The notes under the pieces were generated by a model that worked only from the letters and a program-made list of their open reading frames with translations, was not told the origin of the DNA and did no database searches. A stretch of DNA of 64,000 bases from assembly GCA_030374765.1 (NCBI GenBank), contig JARGXX010000079.1:682001-746000 (forward strand). The letters are read 5' to 3'. Shown in pieces: positions 38,943-47,773 of this stretch. Source of the stretch: Agarophyton chilense. Lineage: Eukaryota > Rhodophyta > Florideophyceae > Gracilariales > Gracilariaceae. The position numbers were made by a program, and so were the translations under genes. Positions within the stretch are counted from its first letter, which is position 1; the number at the start of each line of letters is the position of its first letter.

Positions 38943-40865
38943 CTAGGAGTTTTCCGATGGGGTTTCCGTTTCTCCCTGAGGATAGGGTTCTTCCACGGGG
39001 TCTTCCGTAGGATCTACAATGGCGTGGAGCTGTGGCGCTTTGATCGGAGTATCCGGAGGCGTGGCATAGCGGGAGCTTGAAGGGGTCAGTATGGTTCGTT
39101 GCTCTGCCCTGTTATACATTCCTTCGGATCTCCGCACTCGGTAATTCTCTTCCCATAGGGCTAGGAGGTTTTTGCGTGCGTCTTCAGACAGATACTTCGT
39201 ACATTCACAAGATTGGGTCACTGAAAGGCAGAGGAAGCAAGCCCTTGGGAAGCGAACAAAAAAGTCCTTGCGGGGCGGAAAGGGAGAATACTTGGATGTG
39301 GGTAGTGCAGTGGTCGCTGTAGTTCCCTGGGAGGTATATAACGGGGGCCCGGATGGAGGAGCACTGAAATTGACCGCGAGGACATCTCCCGAATCAGCGT
39401 AATAGAGTGATGCATCCATGTCCGACTCCGTGGAGCTAACCAAATAGGCTTGGTCGGGTTTAAGCATTAGAATTGCGTGTCCTCTGGTTATATCAGCGTT
39501 GCGCCTGGAGGTCCTGTAGGTTTTGCCATAACCCTCGGCATAGGTAACGAGCCTTCGGAAGGAGTATTGCGTGTTTTCCGTATGGTAATTGCGCACATGT
39601 GTCCGAATGGCAGCGAACAATCCCGTAATGAAGTGACGTTTAAGCCGTCCTTCGGAAAACACGTTTCCGCATCGGTAAGCCGTCTTCCTTAGGTCGTCTG
39701 CGAAAGCCGATTCGGTCATGTTGGAGCTCTGTCCAAAGGAGATGAGTTCCTGGTGGGCATCCATTATGACGTCATCCGTGGCGTAGGTTTCCAATAGGTA
39801 ATGAACAACCTGGGGGTATGACCTGAGGAGCTCACGGTCTTGAGCATCCACGAGGTCATTTGTGCCAGATATCTTCGAAACAACTTGGTCACGCGCCTGT
39901 CCTGTAAGGAAGAATTGGAAAACGTACAGAGCGGCGCCCTCGTGGACACCGTCCTGATCGCTGGCCGGACGGAATAAACTGAGAAACCTAAGGACAGAAA
40001 CTGGATCGGAACCCGAGAACTTGTCCGTAATGGTTAGTTGTATCCGTTTGGCCCATTTGGCGATTCTATGAGTTATCGAACCAGAATATTTCGCGGACCT
40101 GTCGGCCAGCCGGTAATTCCGGTAGTCTAGAACCTTAAGGAAAAATTCGTTGGTTGTTTTCAGTGGTCTGAGGCGTCCAACGGCAGCCTCATCCACTTCT
40201 GAGTAAGTCGTTTCGGTCGAGGCCGATTCGGAATCACTCGTGCCCGAATGGTCTCTTCTTTTGCTACTTCTTTTCTTCTTTCCCCTGCGGATGCTTCTTT
40301 TCTTTCCAGCGGAATAGGTATCTAAAGGATCGATCTCTTCATCAGATCCGATGGAGCCCTGAGGTCGCTCTACCTCATACAATCTGTCGGGTATGACAAC
40401 CTGTCTCTTATCTAGACGCGAAGCTTCTCTTCTGCTCCTCGCTTTTTTCACCCTCGTATTTTCCTGATGGGCAACCTGTCTCTCATCTAGACGCGAATCT
40501 TCTCTTCTGCTCCTAGATTGTCCCACTATGGGGTTTTCCTGATGGTATTCCCGGTGAGCGGCGGATAATGCCACCACTCCTGGGGGTTCGGTAGGGGGTT
40601 TCCATATGGAAGCCGGATGGTTGACTTGTGGAGTGGTCCAAGTGACCGTGTTGCCTGACTGGCTGGTGACTTCTCCTTGAACGGCCTGAATGAGGAAGTC
40701 TAAGAATAGCTCAGGATCCATGACCTTGGGAACGATTCGTGTAACGAGGTAATCCGTATGGTCAGCGATCGCCGTGGCGAGTCGCACGTCCACAATGGAA
40801 TCCACATGGGCTGAGCAGTGCTCACGGAGACGGGGCCAGAGAAGTTCGGCAAGCCTTGCAAGCAT
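38943..40865 (-). CDS. Gag of family A copy 2 (640-residue open frame)
   Basis: From Met 40865 the protein has a helical N-terminal part, a Ser/Arg/Glu-rich stretch with imperfect tandem repeats (RSRREDSRLDERQVAHQEN), a basic patch and the retrotransposon Gag core (FSGSDPVSVLRFLSLF, FLTGQARDQVVSKI, LKRHFITGLF). The C-terminus carries CFLCLSVTQSCEC. By comparison with copy 1 the true N-terminus lies upstream; a TAG near 40896 now cuts it off. Gag builds the particle and packs element RNA. Confidence 0.9.
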   Translation of the reverse strand: MLARLAELLWPRLREHCSAHVDSIVDVRLATAIADHTDYLVTRIVPKVMDPELFLDFLIQAVQGEVTSQSGNTVTWTTPQVNHPASIWKPPTEPPGVVALSAAHREYHQENPIVGQSRSRREDSRLDERQVAHQENTRVKKARSRREASRLDKRQVVIPDRLYEVERPQGSIGSDEEIDPLDTYSAGKKRSIRRGKKKRSSKRRDHSGTSDSESASTETTYSEVDEAAVGRLRPLKTTNEFFLKVLDYRNYRLADRSAKYSGSITHRIAKWAKRIQLTITDKFSGSDPVSVLRFLSLFRPASDQDGVHEGAALYVFQFFLTGQARDQVVSKISGTNDLVDAQDRELLRSYPQVVHYLLETYATDDVIMDAHQELISFGQSSNMTESAFADDLRKTAYRCGNVFSEGRLKRHFITGLFAAIRTHVRNYHTENTQYSFRRLVTYAEGYGKTYRTSRRNADITRGHAILMLKPDQAYLVSSTESDMDASLYYADSGDVLAVNFSAPPSGPPLYTSQGTTATTALPTSKYSPFPPRKDFFVRFPRACFLCLSVTQSCECTKYLSEDARKNLLALWEENYRVRRSEGMYNRAEQRTILTPSSSRYATPPDTPIKAPQLHAIVDPTEDPVEEPYPQGETETPSENS

Positions 40866-40895
40866 GTTTTCTATAATAACTTCGGTCTTACGGGG

Positions 40896-41108
40896 CTATC
40901 CGCGTGGTGTTCCTTGCCTAGAGGTGGCCCTGGTGAGGCGTTCTCGTAAACGCGCTGCCACCGTGGGATCTTGGCGAATCCTTCCAGGGTTATCCAGTGT
41001 GGTCAGTACTTCTTGGGGCTCGCTCCTCGTGCTCCTGTGGTCGCTACCGGTATCAACCTGAGGGTCAGGCGACATCGCCGGCGTTGTAGTCGCACATCGT
41101 CCTGCCAT
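40896..41108 (-). pseudogene. N-terminal Gag fragment of family A copy 2
   Basis: 71 codons matching residues in the first Gag piece of copy 1 (ATTTPAMSPDP, EVLTTLDNPGRI). Separated from the main Gag ORF by a stop. Confidence 0.75.
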
Positions 41109-41254
41109 AGCAGTCCTATGGTCTGGTCAGGTGGGTGTGTTTCCTGCATCCATAATGGCGGTTGCTTCTGTACTTGTGGTCCGTTGGGGAATAAAACAAA
41201 AGGTTAGAATCCAGATAATTCTTCGTTCCAGTGTTCCGCTCAACTATTTCAAAG

Positions 41255-41274
41255 GGTTCTAAGTCGGGAGACCA
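41255..41274 (-). other. primer binding site of family A copy 2
   Basis: On the minus strand, three bases after the 5' LTR, TGGTCTCCCGACTTAGAACC begins. Its complement ends in CCA-type CA and looks like the 3' end of a tRNA (T-arm half and acceptor). Confidence 0.7.
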
Positions 41275-41277
41275 AAA

Positions 41278-41722
41278 TGTAACGCAATGACTGGTGGGTC
41301 AGCGTATGGTTCTCAACCGGGGTAGCGTGGTAGAGCGAATGAAAAGGTTCGAATCCTTGACGGAGGCACTCCCAGAGTACTTGGTGCAATGGGCTGGCGT
41401 TTACTGCGTAGTACTACAGGTTGGAGCTACGGAAACGATGGCTTGAAGACCAAAGGGTGGAACTAATACACAAAAGGGGGTTATTTAGTATCCTAACGGT
41501 TCCTACCGTACTCTAAGGAAGAAACGTCACTCGAGCCACGTAAGTAGTACTGGCGAGGCGCTGGGATCTCCCTGGCACTGTAATGCTAATCTATTACACT
41601 AATTAAAAAAAATGAATAATCAACATGAGTCCACCTGAGGTCGACACGTCCACGTGTCACCTGCAAGATCCTTCGGGGCCCGGTGGCTTACAGGGCTCAA
41701 TCGTTATCATCGCTCCTTCACA
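41278..41722 (-). repeat. 5' LTR of family A copy 2
   Basis: Pairs with 33197-33642. TG...CA termini. Followed by the right target copy GAGTC at 41723-41727. Confidence 0.95.
41321..41364 (+). promoter_or_regulatory. tRNA-like A-box/B-box segment in LTR A (best-preserved copy)
   Basis: Reads GGTAGCGTGGTAGAGCG then AAGG-TTCGAAT-CCTT, an exact B box GGTTCGAATCC in a T-arm-like stem with a 7-base loop. It is on the antisense strand of the element. Confidence 0.5.
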
Positions 41723-42130
41723 GAGTCCACACCTCCTGAGGTTGCAGATCGGAAGTATAAAGAAGCTGTAGGTGCTGACGCAGAACTCGATTTCGAGGAT
41801 GAACCCGAACTATCCGGTACTGCGCCTCTGACGGCTGCTTCGCCACCAATGGCTATGGCATCGGGTGTCAACCCGTCGATGGGGTACCATCATGGGTTCG
41901 CGCAAAAACCGAGCGATGCGGAGGATCCCTTTTTGGCACCGTTGAGACAATTCCTCTTTGTCGCGGGCTTCCCCGAAGAACAGCTGCAAGGAGATCGTGC
42001 TGATCTTACCGCCATGCTGAATAATCATATCCGCTGGTAAGTACCTTCACGGACTTTAGATGTCGTCAACACTTTTGAGGCGAGAACATTAGCCAAATTC
42101 TTCTATTTCCATGATTTCAGGTGTTCCTAA
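41723..42130 (+). pseudogene. 3' exon of the antisense gene of chromovirus B, with an intron
   Basis: To the right of the A insertion a plus-strand frame (codons reading ESTPPEVADRKYKEAVGADA) runs to 42036. There a donor TG|GTAAGT starts an 84-nt interval ending TTTCAG at 42120; splicing gives Trp-Cys-Ser-stop at 42130. The protein part is acidic and Pro/Met-rich, then helical (LAPLRQFLFVAGFPEEQLQ). It meets the chromodomain ORF tail-to-tail. It is not in the frame of 31828-33102, so any joining needs another intron or a frameshift. A Met does not precede it within B. Confidence 0.42.
42037..42120 (+). other. candidate intron in the antisense gene of B
   Basis: 84 nt, GTAAGT at the 5' end, pyrimidine-rich TTCTATTTCC and TTTCAG at the 3' end. 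Confidence 0.5.
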
Positions 42131-42473
42131 GTACTTTTTCTTCTTCGTCTCGAATCTTCTCGTCTTCTTCTTCTTCTGAGGGGAAAGGTAAATAGCAGTC
42201 GCCACGCGAAATCGCCTCTAGAAAGCCCATCATCGCGGTGTCGACATCTGCAGGAAGTGGTAATCGATTGCGACGATGATAACTCACAACCTGTGAGCGC
42301 GGGATATGAGTTATAGGCTCCCACGTATCCGCTTCCGGAGGAAAAAGGTACCAACGAATACGATACAGTAGTCTGTGGGTGTCTTCGTTTTCGTCGTGAT
42401 CGATTATGCGATCCATGACGTATTCCTGGGAATTTCCCAATGTTTCGGAGGATAGCGCGAGGTTTCGGCTCAC
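42117..42473 (-). CDS. chromodomain of Pol, family B
   Basis: 119 codons with YVMDRIIDHDENEDTHRLL, YRIRWYLFPPEADTWEPI and SQVVSYHRR, a chromodomain fold with Tyr, Trp and Trp cage positions, then an acidic Glu-rich tail. It is the C-terminal targeting module of integrase, cut off from it by a stop. Confidence 0.82.
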   Translation of the reverse strand: MSRNLALSSETLGNSQEYVMDRIIDHDENEDTHRLLYRIRWYLFPPEADTWEPITHIPRSQVVSYHRRNRLPLPADVDTAMMGFLEAISRGDCYLPFPSEEEEDEKIRDEEEKVLRNT

Positions 42474-42477
42474 TGGC

Positions 42478-43338
42478 TTATACAGTATGACAAACGAACG
42501 CGATGAATCCTGACTGGATATGACAACGTACGTTGTCGTTTCTTTGATCCATTCGAGAGGGGGCTTGGGACCTCCCTATACCTTCAGGTTGAACCTGCGT
42601 AGTCTGTTCGGACAACTGAGGACCTTCTTGGGCCTCTGTAGCGTCGTTCTCTGCTGCTGACTGCACAGTCGTCGGGTCTATGGTTATCCGTTTTTCTTCA
42701 CGTTTTTTGTTCTGTCTGTCCTTCTGAGGGTTCTGAGCCAAACTGGTTTTCTTCACCGAGGGTTCAGCTGGGGGTGCATCCACCACCAATGGAAATTTAG
42801 CATCATCTTCGCCTTCTTCTCTTTGGTCGGCTGCCAAGAGCGATCGCTCAGTGAGTGGCGTTCTACTTGACGGTTCAACTTGAACGGGTGATGGCGTGTG
42901 TGCAGCCGCTTCTGGACCGGATCTAATTGGACCAAATTTGAAAATATTTTTCCTGTCTTCAGATACTGTGGTCGTATTAGAGTGCTGGCTCTTGCCACGG
43001 GTCTTCTTCAGATTTTTCGGAGAATTGTCTTGGGATGCCACTTTACTCCCGCGCAGCGGGAGATCACCAGCCGTGTCAGCGCCGTATGTTACGGGTGGCG
43101 GATCGTCTGATTCGACGGGTAGCTCCCTTTCCTGCTAATAAACAGTGCTTTCTTTCTCAGTTTCCTGGGGTTCCGGGTTGTATGGTGCGGTTTCAACACG
43201 ATCGCGCGAAAATCGTTCAACGTCCTCTCCTTTCTTAAGGACTACCATTTCATCGGTGAGCTCCACTACCTTGAAAGGTCCGGATGCTACCTGTGGCAAT
43301 TTGCGACGTGTTCCATCCTGCTTTTCATGTCGTTCCAC
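42478..43338 (-). pseudogene. integrase C-terminal module and linker, family B
   Basis: 43135-43338 holds ASGPFKVVELTDEMVVLKKG, the GPY/F module of Ty3/gypsy integrase. 42478-43041 is a Lys/Glu/Gln-rich disordered linker to the chromodomain. Confidence 0.7.
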
Positions 43339-43570
43339 GCGAACAAACGCTTAGCCTTCTACATTCAAATCTGAAAACTGTCTTCGACGTCTGGCGTCCG
43401 AATTACATTTGTAACGCGCTTGCGTGTTCGCCAATTCTCGAGCCGTTTGCTCTGTTCTTAACGTCAGGTCGTCTTTTCACCTCAGATGGTTCTTCGCCGG
43501 TGTCGGTTTGTCTTCCTCGACTTCATCCAACATCATAAGCAGTGACGGTGGGGTACGTGATATCACGAGA

Positions 43571-45286
43571 TCAAAAGGAACCTCCTTGGTAGACGTATGC
43601 ACTTGCGTGTTGTACGCTTAACAGAGTGTGTCTGTGTACATATCCCACTCCTTTGGGTGATCCGCGATGTAATTCCAAAGAGCGGCTAATAACGTACGGT
43701 TGTATCGTTCCACCTGACCATAACACCGTGGATGGTAGGTCGTGGTAAACACGTTCTTGATGCCTATTATTCGGCATACGTTCTGAAAGAACTTAGCGAC
43801 AAACTGTTTTCCATTATCTAATAGCAGCACTTCGGGCGGTTCGTGCACATACACCCAGTCTTTGATGAACTGAGCTACTACCGAGGCTGTAATCCTCGTC
43901 AACGGTACAGTCCGTACAAGTTTTGAGAATCGATCCGTAATTACCAGTAGGTAGCGATATCTTTGTGTAGTATTCTACTATTTCGGGGAATCCGATAGGT
44001 TGGTTTTTCGTGAAGTGACGGTTGGAACTCAAAAGTGAGTGTTATCATCAGCATTGTGATATGAAGCGGCATCCCGCATAGGATGCCTAGAGGCAGAATG
44101 TCCTAGTGGAACACGTGGCGTCATGGGTCGAGTGGCTTACCACGGCGCGCGCATAGTTGCGACCCTTCCTAGGGGAATTCCATATTGGCAACGGCGCATG
44201 TAGTGGCGATCCACGTGGAGGGCTTTGCTACCCTTTGTAGCCAGACGTCCATTAGGGACCATACCCATACAGTGGTTTGGCTAAGTGGCTGACCACTTGG
44301 TATTATTTATATATTTATTTGGGCACTCACCCTGGTACACAGTATATAGTGTACCAGAGGTGAGCGCCGACTCCAAGTAAAGGAGACAACATAGGCATCA
44401 TGACTAGTCTGTTCTCCGCTTAGGATTCTTTAACCGGAGATCCAGACGAGCTATAATAGATAGTCAGCCCCCAACCACTTCACGAGCCGTCTCGTACCTA
44501 CATTCCATCAACGTTTTACAGTTGCACTGTTCACCCTCGCTGGCGAGTAATGGCCTTACACCCCACTTCTAGCTCGCTGGTGTTGTAGCTCTACCACCTC
44601 TTTTCCTTTGCCGCAAGCGACCCATCGGCAGTCCGAACGCTGTTGCAGGTGTCTGCTCTCTCCGTTAGAGCGGATACTACAATTTGAATGGAACGAATTA
44701 ACTCGCCAAGTATGTCGATGCTGACGAATTGTAGAGGCGCCTTCGCCGGGATTAGGGTTATCTTTCTCCTCTTCTTATGTAATATCACGCGATTCATCGC
44801 ACACGTTTGGCATAGCTTTACGGTAGCATGGCAGTCCATAGCCATCCTTGGCCCATAGAAGTCCCTTCTTAGGGTCATAAACAACCTTTTTCCTTCTAGG
44901 TGTCCGGATAGCTTCGCATAAGTGGCCAAGTAGAGTACAAGACTCTTCAAATCGTGCGGAACCACGATCTGGTCATGCTTCTCGACATTTTTGAGCAATA
45001 TACCTCGTGAATCCAGCGAAAAGGGCAAATCCTCCCCCCCGTTAAGACGAGAGCGTATCGCTGTACAGAAGTTATCGGTGAGTCGCTCCTCGAGGAGCTC
45101 AGTGATAGAGATACGCTCGAGTTGATCAGGAGGTTCCGTTCCATGGGTTGCCATGGGAGGGTCCAATTGGGAGTAATTACCTTCATCTTCTTGATCTTTA
45201 TGTTTCGTTTCATCGTTGTCCATCTCCATTGAGAAACACGGTAAATCGTCATCGATTTCTTCTTGGGCTTCCCCTAAAGTTTCCAA
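43571..45286 (-). pseudogene. integrase of family B
   Basis: 44591-45286 holds the zinc-binding part (SGHLEGKRLFMTLRRDFYGP, CHATVKLCQTCAMN) and the first catalytic Asp (FVSIDILGELIRS). 43618-43902 holds LLLDNGKQFVAKFF (second Asp) and TYHPRCYGQVERYNRTLL (Glu). Between them a 500-base AT-rich stretch (about 44050-44580) with no relation to integrase separates the pieces. The stretch carries many stops and could be another small insertion. Confidence 0.8.
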
Positions 45287-45315
45287 TCGCGATAAAGCGT
45301 CGGCCTGTATGTTAG

Positions 45316-45840
45316 CTAGTCTCTTCTTATATTTAATTCGAAATCGAATTCAGACAGTCGTAAGCGCCAACGTGTTAATCTCCCGGAGGGGTCTGTTATT
45401 GAAAAAACCATCGTAGGGACGAATGATCCGTATGGATGGTAAACGTTTCTCTGTGGAGATAGGGTCATAAAGTAATCAGCGCCCACACTACCGCAAGGTA
45501 TTCCTTTTCTGAAACGGAGTAATTCTTCTCTGAAGCGTTCAGCGTTCGTGACCAGTAACCGATTGGTTTCCTCTGACCGTCCGGATGAGTCTAAAAAAGA
45601 ACTCACCCTACCTGATACTCACTGGACTCAGTATCCAAAGAATAGGGTAGGTTCGGTTTGGACAGTGCCAAGATTGGGGCTGGGATGAGTTTTGTCTTCA
45701 AAGTCTTGAAGGCTTCGTGTTCGGCGGGTCCGAATTCCTCGGGCTTAACAGGCTGTTTTTTACGCAATAATGCGTTCAATGGATCTGCAATGTGCGAGTA
45801 GGGCGGTATAAATAGTCTTTAGACGTTACAAAATCCGAGG
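45316..45840 (-). pseudogene. RNase H of family B (fragments)
   Basis: Pieces include GRSEETNRLLVTNAERFREEL and TDPSGRLTRWRLRLSEFDFEL on the minus strand, which correspond to the RNase H end (RLARWRLRLSEYDYEI in A). Stops interrupt every frame. Confidence 0.7.
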
Positions 45841-45857
45841 GCGGATCGCACTTCGGT

Positions 45858-46973
45858 CTATGTGAACGGTGGTTGCAATGAACGGACTGCCACTGTCTGA
45901 GCTTCATGAATTGCAAGCTGACCAGGCCTAATTATGTGGCCTAAATACTTCACAGTATTAGCGAACCATTCGCATTTCTTGAACTTCAAACTTATACCTG
46001 CTGTCTGCAACGCTTTGAGGATCTCCTCCACATGTCGCACATGGCTTTCCATATCTTGAGAGAATATAATGACTTTGTCCAAATAGAGTAAACATATTTT
46101 CAATTTATACATCGAGAGTAATATGTCAAGGGCGCGCTGGAAAGTTGCCGGAGCATTGGTGAGTCCAAATTGCGTCCGCTTGAAACGATATAGTCCAGCG
46201 TATGACACAAATTCAGTCTTATCCTGATCTTTTTCGGCTACAGGAACCTGCCAATGGCCAGTGTTAGCGTCAAGCGTGATGAACACGTTCGCATCGCCTA
46301 AGCTGTCTATACACTCGTCTATGCGAGGCAGGGGATAGATATCTTGTATTGTAACTGCGTTGAGTTTCCGGTAGTTGACACAGAATCGTAAAGAACCATC
46401 AGGTTTTGAGACTAACACCACGGGTGAAGCTCAAGCAGATTGTGCTGCTTCTATTACTCCTGATTCGAGCATCTTGGCAACATTGTCCTCCTCGATCTGA
46501 CGAGTTTACGGTCCTGCTCTATAAGGTGGCTGAGAAATGGGACGAGATCTCTGAATAAAATCGATATGATGTTCTGTGGCGGAGATCTCTCGTAGTTTTC
46601 CACTCCACATAGAGGCCTACTTTTTCAAAATTTGTTTGATTCTTTCCTTATATCCTTCAGAAACATTCCCGAGAACTAGTTCTTTGACCAGCTTGTCTGG
46701 GTCCTTCTGTTCTTCTGTCGGTTTCGACTGCTCTCTGGGACCTTCACATACGTTAGTTGATTCGTCTGACACATCAGCAAACCCTAGCACTTCTGCGGTA
46801 GAGACATCAGTCGGAACCACTGCTATTGGGTGCAACAGAGCAGCTGCAACGATCTGATTCTTCGGTAAACGATAATCCTTATCGGTAAAGTTACTGATGA
46901 GTATTCCGAAGGGTTTGTCCAGTTCAAATTGAATAATTCCATTCGCTTCGAGAAGTCTTCGATGCTCGTACAT
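45858..46973 (-). pseudogene. reverse transcriptase of family B, catalytic box mutated
   Basis: 45858-46421 contains RFCVNYRKLNAVT, ITLDANTGHWQVPV, FGLTNAPATFQRALD and LLYLDKVIIF. The fourth position of the YxDD box is Lys, so the second catalytic Asp is lost. 46617-46973 is the upstream protease-RT linker. A TAG follows Pro-Pro-Phe-Thr near 45858, before TEVRSALGFCNV. Confidence 0.85.
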
Positions 46974-47105
46974 AGCTGCATTAGGCTAGACTACCATGAG
47001 TCCGTATCGTTCTGTTATCACTTGTACCCAGGTTTGGGATTGAGACTTTAACACTGTAGATTTCGACACACGAATCTTTGGTGATTTACGACCACGAGCC
47101 AGCTT

Positions 47106-47549
47106 TTATTCCATTGAGGGTGAAAGTGGAGCAGCTGTAGGGACTCTTCGTAGTGGTCTTTTCACTATAGGCACTGTCGAGCCATCGTCCAACGTGACTA
47201 GTGGACTCCGGGGGCAGATTGCCTCGACAAATCTGTCACAATAATCACACCCCAGAACGACTGGTGCGGCCAGGGACTTGCAGACAATAAACGTCACATT
47301 CACTAAAAAGTGTCCGAGTCGGACTAGGAAATTCACTGTTCCAAGTGTTCTCACAGCATTCCTATCAGCATCACGGATATCCGACAACGGACCGTAACGA
47401 ATTTGTTCCTGATCGGTGAGTCCTAGTTCGGAGATCCGAATAAAGTTCGGTCCGGCACCTGTGTCAAGAACTGTCAGGCGGCGGTTCAATAAATCCTTTT
47501 CCGAGCTGATGTCGGCATAAACTTTATAGTTCCTCTTCTGCATTACCAT
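47106..47549 (-). CDS. retropepsin-like protease, family B
   Basis: 147 residues with LTVLDTGAGPNFIR (Asp-Thr-Gly) and VVLGCDYCDRFVEA. Similar in place to the A protease. Confidence 0.85.
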   Translation of the reverse strand: MVMQKRNYKVYADISSEKDLLNRRLTVLDTGAGPNFIRISELGLTDQEQIRYGPLSDIRDADRNAVRTLGTVNFLVRLGHFLVNVTFIVCKSLAAPVVLGCDYCDRFVEAICPRSPLVTLDDGSTVPIVKRPLRRVPTAAPLSPSME

Positions 47550-47773
47550 AATAAATTTTTCCCGTTTCGACGGACACTTATAACGTCTCCAAAGAAGTTT
47601 GAGTTCACAGTCAAACTATACTCGCTTTCCAACGGACGGATTCAATCCGCTTGACGGAATATGATGAGTCCTCATCAGGACCTTGAATCTTCAAGCACGG
47701 GAACATGGAGGGGAGTACTCCCTGGTAGGCTCTACGCGATGGAATAGGGCCGACCCCCTAGGGGTTCCCTCAC

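Larger units (their letters stand above)
33197..41722 (-). mobile_element. Ty3/gypsy chromovirus family A, copy 2 (complete, nested in B)
   Basis: An 8526-base element with LTRs of 446 and 445 bases, a tRNA-type primer site, a polypurine tract and a perfect GAGTC target duplication. Minus-strand order: gag, protease, RT, RNase H, integrase, chromodomain. It carries an antisense ORF region of about 1.3 kb before the 3' LTR. Gag is intact, but RT has a stop and a damaged motif and integrase lacks its last catalytic part. The element is therefore non-autonomous. The LTR pair differs at a modest number of sites, so insertion is not very recent. Confidence 0.95.
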
